A DNA stretch of 64,000 nt, taken from assembly GCA_003116975.1 (NCBI GenBank), contig BGKB01000009.1:187126-251125 (forward strand). The letters run 5' to 3'. The notes beneath the pieces were generated by a model that ran no database searches, was not told the DNA's origin, and was given only the letters and a program-made list of their open reading frames with translations. The stretch comes from Aurantiochytrium sp. KH105. Lineage: Eukaryota > Sar > Bigyra > Thraustochytrida > Thraustochytriidae. How positions within the stretch are numbered: position 1 is the first letter of the stretch; the number at the start of each line of letters is the position of its first letter. The position numbers were made by a program, and so were the translations under genes. Below are positions 42,601 through 52,972 of this stretch, in pieces.

Positions 42601-45600
42601 AATGTTGTTCCTCATAGTGTTCACCAGTTTGGGCATACGTGCATGCTTGCCGCGTCGCCTTTGACTTTCTACGTCGCGATGACGTTGCTGCTGACGATGA
42701 CGAGGCCATCCGTGCGGCCATCGGCGTGGCAGACGAGGACACTCGTTGAGCATCAAGATTGACGCGGACCACTTCTTGTCGCCACCGAGCTTCAGCGAGA
42801 GCAGCCTCAATCCGATCCGACGGCATTTCTCGGGGCAAAGCACTGCGAGGCTGCAGCTTTGGGCTGTCAGCGCTCGTACTGGCGGCTTGGCGTGGGGATC
42901 CTGCTGTTTCCCCTGAGCGACTGTAGTGAAGTAAGTCGGCAGCAGATGCGAGTTCGCGCGCGCTCACGCCATCCGAATTGGCGTTACCGCTGGCGACCGT
43001 GGTGAATGGATCCATTGACGAAAGTCCGTCTTCGTCGACTTGCATCGCATCCGGGTTGTCTTCACTCTCATGTCTGCTCTCCGCACGCATGTCGTCGCTT
43101 TCCGTTTTCCCCTTGTTCTTCTCACTCGCTTCTTTTGATGCCTCGTTCTTCTTATCTGCATTGCCGCCACTCTCACCGGCACTGCCAGGAGCCGCATTAC
43201 CCCCATGATTGGCGTCATCTTCTTCGTTGTCGTCATCGTCACCGTGGAGCAAAAACATGTCTTCAGCAAGGTCGGAATCGTTGTCGAGCACAATGTGCAT
43301 GCCACTGAATCCGTCTGCATGGTTGTTGTCATCATCATCATCATCGTCGTCGTCGTCGCCGCCGTCGCCGCCGCCGCCGCCGCGGTCACGGCTGATACTC
43401 AGACTATCATTGCCAATGTCATTGTCATTGTCGTTGTCGCCATCGTTATCGTCCTCCCCGGCGTCACCGCCCTCGTTGTCATCATCATCGTCATTATCAT
43501 CGTCATCATCATCATCCTCGTCATCATCATCCTCGTTATCGTCCTCGTGGTCGTCGTTGCCCGCATCCTCACTCTCAAGGTCCACCAGACCATCAACTTC
43601 GTCGTCAGTTCCAACTGCACGAGCAGCATGGTCCGGATTGGCATCATCATTTCCATCGCTCTTTCTGGAAGCATCTTGCTCATTCTTGCTGGCCTCGCAA
43701 CTTTCATCGGGACGAATATCAAACTCGTCGCGAACACTTGCGCTTCCGTCGAGAGCTTGCGTAAGGGCCGCGGTCCGGTCGTCTCGAGAAGACGACGCAT
43801 CCGCGCCATCGTGACTGTTTCCGCCAAAGCTGAACTCGCCTTCGCTATCAGGCTCGAGAAGACGCAATACATCGTGCTCCCATACAACGTGCCGAAAATC
43901 CAGTGCGTCATCCTGTCTTGACGACCGTAGACCCTCAAACGCTCTGTAGTGAGAGGCAGAAGACGCCGACCCACCGAGTCGACGACGGCGCGAGGTGTTC
44001 AAGGCCCCCGAATCTCCACCTCCTCGACGATTACGGCCGGCAGCCTGTAAGTCCTCGAGACGCTGAAGAAGAGCTGCTCGACGGGCGGACCAAGGCCGGC
44101 TCTCATCGCGTGAGCTCGCGTCGCGACGAAGTGAGGAAAGGCGCCCTCGCAGACTTCCCCGGACACTCGTTCCCCGACCTTGTTCAGGTCTTGCACCTCG
44201 CGAGGTAGCAGGGCCACCAGTGTGGGAACGGCCGGGTCGCCCGTCATTTCTACCCATCCTTGATTTCCCTCTGTCATTGCCTTCGTCTGCCTCATGTGCA
44301 GCGCGTTGCGTCTGTTTCTTCGCTCCTAGATGGAGCGCCCTGGAGGCACTTGAAAATGCAATTGCTACGAGACTCACGCTGCGCTCGTATTCGTCATCCA
44401 TGGTATGAGTATATTCATCACCATGTACTGCTGAAAGAATCCGCGCGCAGAGACGCACCACAGACGTTTGCGGAGTCACCGGCACAAGCGTTTCAAGAAG
44501 TTGCTGCAATGAATCACTAAATGTGTGAGATCGCCCAACGTACGTGAGGGCCTCCTTTGCAAGAGCCATTGCAAGGGGAGGCTCCTGCATGGCTGACTCG
44601 AGTCTCAGCAGAGGCGTGAGACTCTCGAGCGAGACAACATGCCTTGCACGGGACGGATTAAAGAGGCCTCTGAGGACGATCTTTGCCACCGCTTGGCAAG
44701 ACTCATGATAGTCGCGCTCAACGCTATGGGCGCGACTCACAAGAATGTCGGCAATTGATGTGACGACGCCCCAAAGCTTTCGCTCGAGATCATCCGTATG
44801 GTCACTCATCATGGGAAAGAGATTCAGCAAATGGTACATGACGATCTCTCCGCGGTGAGAGTCCCACATGTGGGTTGATGTCTGCTGAGACAGAGAAGCG
44901 CTCAAAGCGCCGAGGGTGCTGTTCAAAAGGTCCGAAGCTGCCGTTTTGACCGCTGCAGGAAGCATCGGGGTCGCGAGAGCGTGGCGAGCCTGCATGAAAA
45001 AGAGCGCCATGTCATCCCACCTGGCGTTGGCGCGCACGGTGTCGAGATCTCCGAAGCGAGTAAGAGCGTGATACGAACTGTCCAGGATACACTCTGTGGA
45101 TCCCCTCGTAAAGACCTTGGCAAGGGCCTCTTGGAGTGTCATTTTGGCCTCATTGCCAAGCACCGTGGGATCCATGACCACAATCAGACCGAGGAGGCTC
45201 GAGATGGAGACTTGTGTGAAGCAGAGATCCGAATTGAAGGACACTTCCATGATAGGGAGGGCTCGAAGTGTCGCATCATTGACAAAGGCCGCGCACGCCA
45301 TGCCACAGTCGCCAGGTGTCTGCAAGACCTCTGGAGAAAAGGGAGCGACGCACGCCATCTTTCGCAAAATGGAAAGCTGTGCTTTGAGCAAATTTACATC
45401 GGCGCCGCGGATTGCAGCCAACAAGGCGCACCGTTGAGGAAACTGCAGCATATTGAGACGAAGCGCAACCTCGAAAAGATTCCGTAAATCAGGAGCGTCT
45501 TCCCCCGCAGCGTCGGCGCGGATCGACATTGAAATGGCGCCTTCGAGAGCGGCTTGCCAATGATGAAGGAATTGCGCGCTGAGTTCCGCCACCTTGTCTA

Positions 45601-48600
45601 GCAGCGCCCGCGGAAGACGTGACGCAAGAGACGCAAAGAGACGCGCAAAAAAGTCGCTAATCGAGGACAGCTCGCGAATGGAATGACGACGTTCGAGGAT
45701 CAGTGTCGCCGATGCATCCATGAATTCTTCCAGAGAGGAAAGCGTTTCGGTGCCGAGCACGCCTGTGGGGCCAAACATTTCGTTGCTTCCCTGAAAGCAA
45801 AGGTTCTGCGCCAAAAGCATCATGCTTGGTACCATCAAGGTTTCGCTAACACTAGAAGAAGCTGCTACACTCTCGTCATGCAGAGGTCTCGGTGGCGACT
45901 GTTCGGCCTTGTCCAATAAACCTGCTACATCGACCGACCCAGAGAGTTCAAGCAAACCGAGAACTCGATAGCACGAGTCCAGAAGCTTGACATCTGCGGG
46001 GCCATTTCGTACTTGGGGCCCTTGCTGCGCGTCGAACGTGCTCAGGACTTTCACGGCCCGTTGGGCGAGATCTGCGCACGCAACTTGCACCTGGGGAGAT
46101 GCAACGACGACTGCCGAAGAAGTTGGCAAAAGAGAACCTCCAAGAGAAGGGATGGTGTCTTGGAGCTTGAAATCCGTCACGAAGGAGGCCAAAAGGCGGA
46201 GTCGTTCCTGGCTCGACCGCTGTCGATCAGCAACGTCAGAAGCCCGGAACGCTGCGTGTTGGCGGTTTCCCGACGCAACGTTATCAGCCAGAAGTTCTGT
46301 GATGAAACCTTCCGCCAAAGCGAAAAGCCAAGCCTGCGCCGCACGGTCTTCCTTTGCGGCGCGGCCGAGGGAAGACTCGATGAGGTGAAGAAAGTCAGGC
46401 GCCAAATGTGGCATTTCAGCAATTGTCCTGCACATGACTTTTGCATAGGTCGGTCGGTATATGAGCTCCCGAAAAGAGTGCACGGGGGCCGAAAGGGCGC
46501 GGCGGGACAGCCTTTCAAAAGATGTCTCCACAAGACGAAGGCCATTCGGTCCAATGCGCTGGAGGGTTGACGCAAAAATTGTGTCGAGGAGCTGCGCCGC
46601 ATTCTCGCTCTCCACGTGATGAAATTCATTTGCGTCGTCAAGCGACCCGACCAAATTAATAATCAACGCCTGAAGTTCCACGTCGGTGAAATGATTCCTG
46701 GCCACGGCCAGATAAAGGGGATTCGTAGCGAGAAGGTCGAGGTCATCAGGAAATTCCGGACAAGTGCGGTTCGAATCGTGTACAAAGGGGAAGAGGATAT
46801 CGACACTGAGTCCCAAAAGCTTCATCTTGGCATAGTCGGCGCACACCTCGGCCAGAAACACGCGGGTGCGGCCCGACATGATACATGCCCAGAGAATCAT
46901 AGCTTGGTCCACTTCTTCCTCCTCGTTGTTGCTGGCTGACTCCGTGAGCGCAGCGACATCGCCCATCGATGTAACTGTGGCTGTACTTGCCCGGAAGTCG
47001 TCGCTGCGCGCCGGGAACGATGGCTGGCGCATGGAATTGCCGCGACGTCGAATACGCCTCGGATCAGCCAAGGGGTCCCGAGCCCAGCGGACAAGAGCGC
47101 TGGTCCAGACTGAGGCATCAAATCCGTCGGGAAGTGCTACAGAGCTTGCCCCCAAACCAATACCGAGGAGGAATACGAGAGTGCATCGAACTGAGGGATG
47201 GACATTTTCTTGATCGAGCCATGCCAAAGGCACTTCCTCAGCGAGAAACGCAAGGGCGAGCTTGGACATATTGTGCTGGCTGGGCTGGCCCATGCTTAAA
47301 AAGCTTGCCACCAAATGCGGGGTAACAATCGTAGTGTGGCCGTACTCTGTTGACTTGGCCTGTCTGTCTGTCTTGGCTTCTGTTTCTGCATGCTGCGCCT
47401 GCGATCGCCCAAGTGATTCAATGTGATTCTGAAGCTGAAACAATTGCGCAAGTACGGCGAGGCTGTACTTTTGTGTCGCGGCGCGCAGAGACTTGTCCTC
47501 CGCCGCCGCCTCCTCCTCCTCCTCGCCACCGCTGTCATTGCCAGCTTCGGCGTTGTCGCTGCCACTGCCGCTGCTGCAGCCAGCAATTTCACTCTCACTC
47601 TCCACAAGGTGACTTCTGGTCGCTGCTACATCGACAGGAAATTTGGGCGATGACTCGCCAGTGGCTGCGTCGCGTGCCGTTCCCTTGCTACTTGAAGGCT
47701 TTTGGCGTTGCGCCATCATCCATGAAGACAAAAGAATGCGGACAACCCGAAGTAAGCTATTCACAAGGTCTTCCCCACTCTCCTCGAGATTGCCTCGATT
47801 GCCAGGAGATTGCGAGCTGGCGTCCTTTTCCTTTGAAGAATCGGCGACGCGACTGGCGTCGCGGGTTCGCTCAAGAGTCTCGAGGTCACCCGCAAGACTG
47901 CTGTTCCTGAGCATATAGGCCATCGAAAGAGGGTGCCGAGGACGCCGAAGAAGACGCAGGCGGTCCCAGGCAAAGCTGGAGTCAGCCTCGAGTTGGCCCA
48001 ACACTAGTTTGAACAATCGATGGCACCACAACAGAAGCGCAAACTGTTGCTCTTGAGAAATGGTCGCTTGCGTAGGAGATCCTTGCCATGTAGCCGTGGT
48101 TCCGGCTTCTGCGGGCTGACGATCTCGATCGCGATCGGCGTTACCCGGTCGCGTGTCCTGTGTCCCAAGCGGAATATACTTGTTTTCCGATGACGAGTCC
48201 TGCAACGCCATGCTCACGTGGGGAAGAGGCCCCTTGTCAAGAACTGCAAGGAGCACAGCCTCCTCCGAGCCTGACTCGCTCAACGAGGTCTGGACATAAT
48301 GCCCTAAGACGGCCGCGAGAGCGTCACCATCTTCTCGCGCATCTGGACTCACGAGCTCAGCGAGGGTACGCGAGATGAGAGCAAGCCTCGCGTCAGCATC
48401 GTCCACAAGCAAGAGCTCATGAACGAAAAGGTTGACGAGAGCACGCATGACTGCATTGGCTTGCGAAATATCCTGATCTCTAGGTACGTCTTGCGCAGCC
48501 TGGCGCGCGATGCGGGCAATGCCACATAGCCATCCCTTGGAGAGGGGGCCCACAGCCGCAAGTCGTGCTGCAAGCTCGACGATAAAGTCTGCGTTGTCCC

Positions 48601-49087
48601 AAATGAGGCGGCTCGGGGTCGAAGAGGCACCCAAGGTTTCCATTGTTGCAATAATGTCGCTCTCTGAATGCGCAGCGGTGCGCTTACGCTGCCGAGTTCT
48701 GGAGCGCGTTGGTACATTGGAATCGGCTTCGACGGTGGCGGCGGTGGTGTCGCGAATTTTGGTCGTGGCAAAGTCATCAGAGTCCGCACCATGAAACGAC
48801 GAGGCCACCAAGGACACCGCGATGCTCTCAACATCGCTGTCGATCTCGGCTGCAGGTGTTGCATCTCCTGCTTCGGCCGCCACGGCACTGGCATTGGCCA
48901 TGGTGAGGCCCGACCCAAGCTTAGCGTCCCGAGTTTGCCCTTTTCCGTGCGGCATAGCGCGCACAGTAATAGAAAATTTTACGTGTACAAGTCGGTCTGC
49001 TCGCGAGTCAAGACCTCGGCCTTGACTGCGCGCGTGAGAGCGCGTGTGAGAGCGCGAGCTCTCCGGCGAGAGCGAGTGGCGCTCCAC
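28157..49087 (-). CDS. UBR4: UBR4/BIG (pushover/calossin) E3 ubiquitin ligase, giant single exon
   Basis: One uninterrupted frame of 6,976 residues. Near residues 2145-2215 is a UBR-type zinc finger (ACTYAQTG, HWYHCLTC, HRGHKITY, FFCDCGAG) that binds N-degrons. A beta-propeller-like stretch follows (about 2290-2600). Near 3510-3565 is a ZZ finger (YRCDGCQKVL, YECAVCEDFDLCSTC). The C-terminus from about 6465 starts with the hemi-RING HPCVVCKEGY and continues through the helical UBR4 E4 region to the end. Domain order matches animal UBR4 and plant BIG, which extend ubiquitin chains in N-degron and membrane-protein quality control. Those proteins are about 5,100-5,200 residues. The extra length here is largely acidic or Ser/Gly-rich linkers, including an Asp tract of about 50 residues near 5124-5174 and others near 1840-1925 and 5020-5062. 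M45 (ATG at 48955) is an alternative start. No intron, frameshift or internal stop is seen. Confidence 0.93.
33560..33720. repeat. GAC/GAT (Asp) triplet tract inside UBR4
   Basis: About 50 consecutive aspartate codons on the minus strand, interrupted once by glycine. GAC and GAT are mixed rather than one pure repeat. Similar shorter tracts occur at about 33925-34000 and 43320-43560. Confidence 0.9.
43320..43560. repeat. Asp/Asn/Glu-rich triplet tract inside UBR4
   Basis: An imperfect gac/gat/aac/gag tract on the minus strand encoding a highly acidic linker upstream of the UBR box (about residues 1840-1925), with a short Gly run in the middle. Confidence 0.85.
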
Positions 49088-49801
49088 TCGGGATCGCTTT
49101 CAGGCGAGTGAGTTGCTCCCCTTTCCGCCTTGCCGCCCGACCGTGGTAAGGCTCGGACGGGCCAAGGAGAACAGACGCCCTGCGGGCGACGGTGCCTTGT
49201 GCGATTCCCGACGCCAGGCGGATCGACTTTGTCTCGTGCTGCGGCCGCCACGGCCGCGCGGGATGGAGACCAAAGATGGATGGATGGATGGATGGATGGA
49301 TGAGTGAAAGGAGATTGCTGCTGCGCCTGGACTAGCTCGCGCGAAACCCGGGCGTGCGTGGCCAACGCACGCGGCGCGAGACAGGCCCAGACGCGCACCA
49401 GACGCGCGCGCGGTCCGCCAAGCGCGGGTCTCGTCCGCGCGGCGCAGCACAGCGCAACACAGGCAGGCCTCCAATTTTTTATTTGATGGGATTCCTCGTT
49501 TGGGCTCCAGCCAGGGTTTGGCGCTTTTTGAATTCTGCCCCTTTTTTAGCCAAGTTCCATCCCGCCTCGGACGTGTATACAATGTTATTTGTGGTGTTTA
49601 TTTGCGGAGAAGACCAAAACTGCAGCACAGCCAGCCGCGAAGCAAGCAAAGGCCAAAAGCTGCGTTTGTTTTGTCGGCTTTCGCGCGCGCAGACTTTGCG
49701 CAAGCTTACGAGGCCCTGTACGCGCGTGCAGCCCCCTCCCCCTCGCTTCCTTCGCACCGAGATCCGTAGGGCATAGTTGTGAGTGAGCGCCGAAAGCGCT
49801 C
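49088..49801. promoter_or_regulatory. Divergent promoter region, UBR4 / small membrane protein
   Basis: A 714-bp divergent gap that should carry promoters for both genes. It contains a GGAT tetranucleotide array and is GC-rich towards UBR4 and AT-richer around 49470-49610. No TATA box or known element is evident. Confidence 0.5.
49276..49302. repeat. GGAT tetranucleotide array
   Basis: About six and a half perfect ggat units, some 190 bp upstream of the UBR4 start. Confidence 0.9.
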
Positions 49802-50347
49802 ATGACGAGCCGCTTGCGCCAGCCGCACATTGTGCGCGAGCTCCGCGATGGCAAGGTCTCGCCGCAGGGTTCGCCGCAGCAAGTGGGCGCGGGCTCCGGA
49901 GCACCGCATCGAAAGCTCACGCCCGTGAAAGGCCTCGGAGGCTCGCTCGCCGCGATGGCTGCCGCACGAGACGCAGCAACCGGAGCAGGCAGTAGCTTCG
50001 TGCAGCAGGTCAGCCCAGGAGGCCGACTCGCGGGGCCCTTCAAAGCACTCACATACGCCCTGGGCTTCGGCGTCGCTATGAGTGTTGCGTTTATGACACA
50101 ACCAAACCATTCGCTCATTGGGACGGATAACTGCTTCAGCAGTGTACATAAGTGGGCGCTCGTGAAGCGCGACCAATTCTTTGGCGTCGAGACCCCTCGG
50201 GAGGTTCTTGAGAACCCATCCGCGGACTTGAAGCAACTTCGTGCTTCCAAACAGTCGGGCACGCTTTCATATAGCGCGCTTGATGAAGCCTATGAGATCG
50301 CGCGTCTGCGCCATTTGCTGGACCGGGACAATGAAAATGCGAAATGA
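49802..50347 (+). CDS. Orphan single-helix membrane protein
   Basis: A 181-residue protein that I do not recognise. Residues 1-80 are basic and low in complexity (Arg/Gln/Gly/Ala/Ser), followed by one hydrophobic helix at about 81-99 (KALTYALGFGVAMSVAFMT). A mixed polar C-terminal part of about 80 residues then ends in a helical, charged tail (DEAYEIARLRHLLDRD). The layout would suit a tail exposed on one side of an organelle membrane; the basic N-terminus could be a mitochondrial presequence. The stop is followed 13 bp later by TAGGCCTA. It is divergent from UBR4 and convergent with the ankyrin/LRR gene. Coding status rests on the length of the frame, the clean hydrophobic segment and the gene-end motif. 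Confidence 0.65.
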   Translation: MTSRLRQPHIVRELRDGKVSPQGSPQQVGAGSGAPHRKLTPVKGLGGSLAAMAAARDAATGAGSSFVQQVSPGGRLAGPFKALTYALGFGVAMSVAFMTQPNHSLIGTDNCFSSVHKWALVKRDQFFGVETPREVLENPSADLKQLRASKQSGTLSYSALDEAYEIARLRHLLDRDNENAK

Positions 50348-50682
50348 AAAAAGTTGAGTTAGGCCTAGGCCTGGGGCCTACTTAGTAAAGGAAAAGGCGT
50401 GTGAAAATAGTTGTGTCAATCCGGCTTCATTTGTTCAATTACCATCATCATCATCATCATCATCGTCGTTATCGCCATCATCAAAACTACTATTTCATAG
50501 GTATCCTTCAATCGACTTGGGCAAACTCGAGCGAAAATCTTTTTTTGTGACAACGGCGCAAAACGCAAAAGCTCAGAGTCCCGTGTCGGTCCTTGCACAC
50601 GAAAGAAAACAAAATGATCGTTTCCATAACGGAGGCACAGTTCGATAGAAAACGGGAAATTGAATTGATAGAATTAGGTCGA
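50348..50682. other. Convergent 3' interval
   Basis: A 335-bp gap between convergent stops. It begins with TAGGCCTA followed by partial repeats of it (aggcctggggccta, to 50380), has a CAT triplet run at about 50441-50468, and is otherwise AT-rich. No gene seen. Confidence 0.6.
50360..50380. terminator. TAGGCCTA with flanking half-repeats at gene end
   Basis: An exact TAGGCCTA at 50360-50367, overlapped and followed by cctaggcctggggccta. It starts 13 bp after the stop of the 181-residue orphan. A very similar compound element follows the polycystin stop. Confidence 0.5.
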
Positions 50683-52263
50683 TTACAGTTCTTCCATGGT
50701 GATATCGAAGGAATCATCCGACTCAAAGCCCTCGTCGTCGTCGTCGTCGTCGTCGTCGTCAGCGGCGGCGCGACCGCCCTTGGGCGGCTTTGGGGGCTTG
50801 GTGGCCTCAGACGCATCATCGCCGTCATCATTCTTCTTCTTACCACCCTTCTTCTTGCCGCCCTTCTTCTTGCCACCCTTTCCTGCCTGCTTCTGCAAGT
50901 ATTTCCAGAGTTCCTTGCGGGAATTGTCGGCAGCACACATACGCTTCACACGAGGATCCTTGATGGGATTTTGATCAAGCTTGAAGACGGTGACCTTTTT
51001 CAGCTGAGAAATCTCGGGCGGGATCTCCGTGATTTGATTGTTCTCTGCCATAAGCTCCATGAGACCGGTAAGCTGGGCAATCTCCTCAGGAAGCTCCTCG
51101 ATCTGATTGTGAGACACCACAAGATCGTGCAGCCGCGTCAGGTTGTCAAAGTCGAGCTCGAGCGCAGTGAGCTTGTTCTGCGACAGCTTGAGGATGGTGA
51201 GTGCCTCGAGTCCCTCGAGAGGGCTCAAGTCCGAGATTTGGTTTCCCGAGGCATCAAGGACCTCGAGCGCCGTACACTTGCTGAGTGAGGCAGGAAGTGC
51301 CGCGAGTTCGTTGCGAGCGACCTCGAGCACCTTAAGCTGGCGGAGCTTGCCAATCTCCTCGGGCAGCGACGTCAGCGCGTTGTCACTGAGAATCAAAGTC
51401 TGCAACTTGCGCATGCGAGAAAGCATGCTCCCGTCAATGCTTGTAAGGACGCCTGGCGCGAGCCGCAGCGAGAGACGATTCACGGTGCGAAGATACCAGA
51501 GCGCCGGGTCGATCGCACCAGGGAGGCCCGGCTCCGGCTCGTCGCGCACCACACTAATTTCGTGCACCGGTCTAAGGGTCTCGACGGACTCGACGACCTT
51601 GGCCACCTCGGGCCAGATCGGGGTCGGGCCAGGGGCACCGTCGTCGTCGGTCTCGTCGTCGTCGCCGCCATTGTCCTTGGCCGCGTCGTCGGTCTTGCGC
51701 TGGCCGCGGCGCTCCTGCTCCTGGAGCATCTTCTTCTTGAGCTTGCTGCGCTCGCGAGCAGTGAGACCGTCACTGATCACATTGCCATCGTCGTCCTCAA
51801 TGACCTCCTCTTCGGACTCGGCGGTCCATTCGTCAAAGAGCTTGAGGACATCCGTCTTTTGCCGAGCTTGGGCGTGGTCCCGCGCGGTCTTGCCGTCGTA
51901 ATCCTTGAGCTCGAGCTTGGCGTCCTTGAGGAGCAGACTGTAGACGGCATCGGTGCGACCGGCGGCCGCGGCCATCATGAGCGCCGTGCGTCCGTTGTCG
52001 TCGCGAATGTCGATCCATCCCTTGCGCCTCAGTTCCCGACGGCGCTCATAGTAGTCGAGGAGGGTGTCGAGCGACTTGACCTTGCCATTGAGCGCGGCAA
52101 GCATGATGCTCGTAAGTCCGTCATCGTTTCGCGTCTGCGCCTGCATACCCGTGTTCACCAGGCCTGCGCGCACGTCGCGCTGCCGCTCCGTCATGATCGC
52201 CTCCCAGAAGGCCGCCTTCTTCTGCTCGTACGTCATCTTATCTTTCTTGTGCGCCTTGCCCAT
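50683..52263 (-). CDS. Ankyrin plus leucine-rich-repeat protein
   Basis: A 526-residue single-exon protein. After a basic start (MGKAHKKDKMTYEQKKAAFW), residues about 45-145 hold two to three ankyrin repeats (DGLTSIMLAALNGKVKSLDTLL, NGRTALMMAAAAGRTDAVYSLL, then a half repeat). An acidic coiled-coil-like linker follows (about 150-215). From about 265 to 445 there are seven or so leucine-rich repeats of the LxxLxLSxNxLxxLPxEI type. The C-terminus has a Lys/Gly block (KGGKKKGGKKK) and then an Asp run, so it switches from strongly basic to strongly acidic. Both repeat types are protein-binding scaffolds; no enzyme domain is visible and the partner is unknown. Soluble and probably cytoplasmic or nuclear. 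The start at 52263 is the first Met and sits beyond a GC-rich leader. Confidence 0.85.
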   Translation of the reverse strand: MGKAHKKDKMTYEQKKAAFWEAIMTERQRDVRAGLVNTGMQAQTRNDDGLTSIMLAALNGKVKSLDTLLDYYERRRELRRKGWIDIRDDNGRTALMMAAAAGRTDAVYSLLLKDAKLELKDYDGKTARDHAQARQKTDVLKLFDEWTAESEEEVIEDDDGNVISDGLTARERSKLKKKMLQEQERRGQRKTDDAAKDNGGDDDETDDDGAPGPTPIWPEVAKVVESVETLRPVHEISVVRDEPEPGLPGAIDPALWYLRTVNRLSLRLAPGVLTSIDGSMLSRMRKLQTLILSDNALTSLPEEIGKLRQLKVLEVARNELAALPASLSKCTALEVLDASGNQISDLSPLEGLEALTILKLSQNKLTALELDFDNLTRLHDLVVSHNQIEELPEEIAQLTGLMELMAENNQITEIPPEISQLKKVTVFKLDQNPIKDPRVKRMCAADNSRKELWKYLQKQAGKGGKKKGGKKKGGKKKNDDGDDASEATKPPKPPKGGRAAADDDDDDDDDEGFESDDSFDITMEEL

Positions 52264-52972
52264 CTTTCCTGCTGCGCAGCGCGCGTGTACTGTAGCCGCC
52301 GCGGCACTGCGGTCGCGTCTGCCTACGCTCCTGCCTCCGCCCTCGACCTCCCGCCTCGCCTTCGCGCCCGCTCGCGCGCCCTGGCTTGCTTTTGCTTTCG
52401 CTTGGCTTGGCTTGGCTTTGCTCAGCCCGTGCGCCTTTCGTCGCCCTTCGATCGATTGATCATTGATTTTCTTTTCTTTTTTAAAAGTGGTCTAAGGGAA
52501 CAGGATGGCGGCGGCGACGGTCTATCGACATAATTAAGTGCCCGTGCGGACCCAAATCCTCTCTTCGCCCTGGCTCGAGCTCGCGCCTGCCAACCTTCAA
52601 GAGCGCAAAACAAACCTCACACGTCGCGCACGCGGGGAGAGACAGCTGCAGCGGGCCATCGAAAGCACGTATCCCAGGGAAGGATCGCATCCTACAAAGG
52701 TGATACTATAGCGTCTGAAGAGCGCGCTTTTGAGAAAGGAAAGGAAAATCAGGAGTTTAAGCCGGGGCTCCTCTCCTCATCTTCTCGGGGCCAAACTGAA
52801 GAGCGATCATTGCCACCCTCGCAACGCGTCGCGTCGCGTCGTGTTGCGTCGCGTCGCGTTGCGCTGCGTTGCGTTGCGTTGCGCTGTAGCTTTGAAGCGC
52901 ACGACATACAAAGCTTGGCGAGGAGTGCAATATTCCTATGCAAACGTCTGAGGGCGAACATAAGGAAATCAA
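52264..52972. promoter_or_regulatory. Divergent promoter region, ankyrin/LRR gene / polycystin
   Basis: A 709-bp divergent gap. It holds a cttgg pentanucleotide run (52401-52420) and a longer gcgtc/gcgtt array close to the polycystin start. No gene is seen. Confidence 0.5.
52824..52888. repeat. GCGTC/GCGTT pentanucleotide array
   Basis: About thirteen units of gcgtc or gcgtt with scattered changes (gtgtt, gctgc), ending about 85 bp before the polycystin ATG. It is simple sequence in a promoter or 5' leader. Confidence 0.9.

Noticed and set aside
43205-43921. Second plus-strand hydrophobic frame
   Set aside because: The same artefact, antisense to the acidic linker of UBR4 at 43320-43560.
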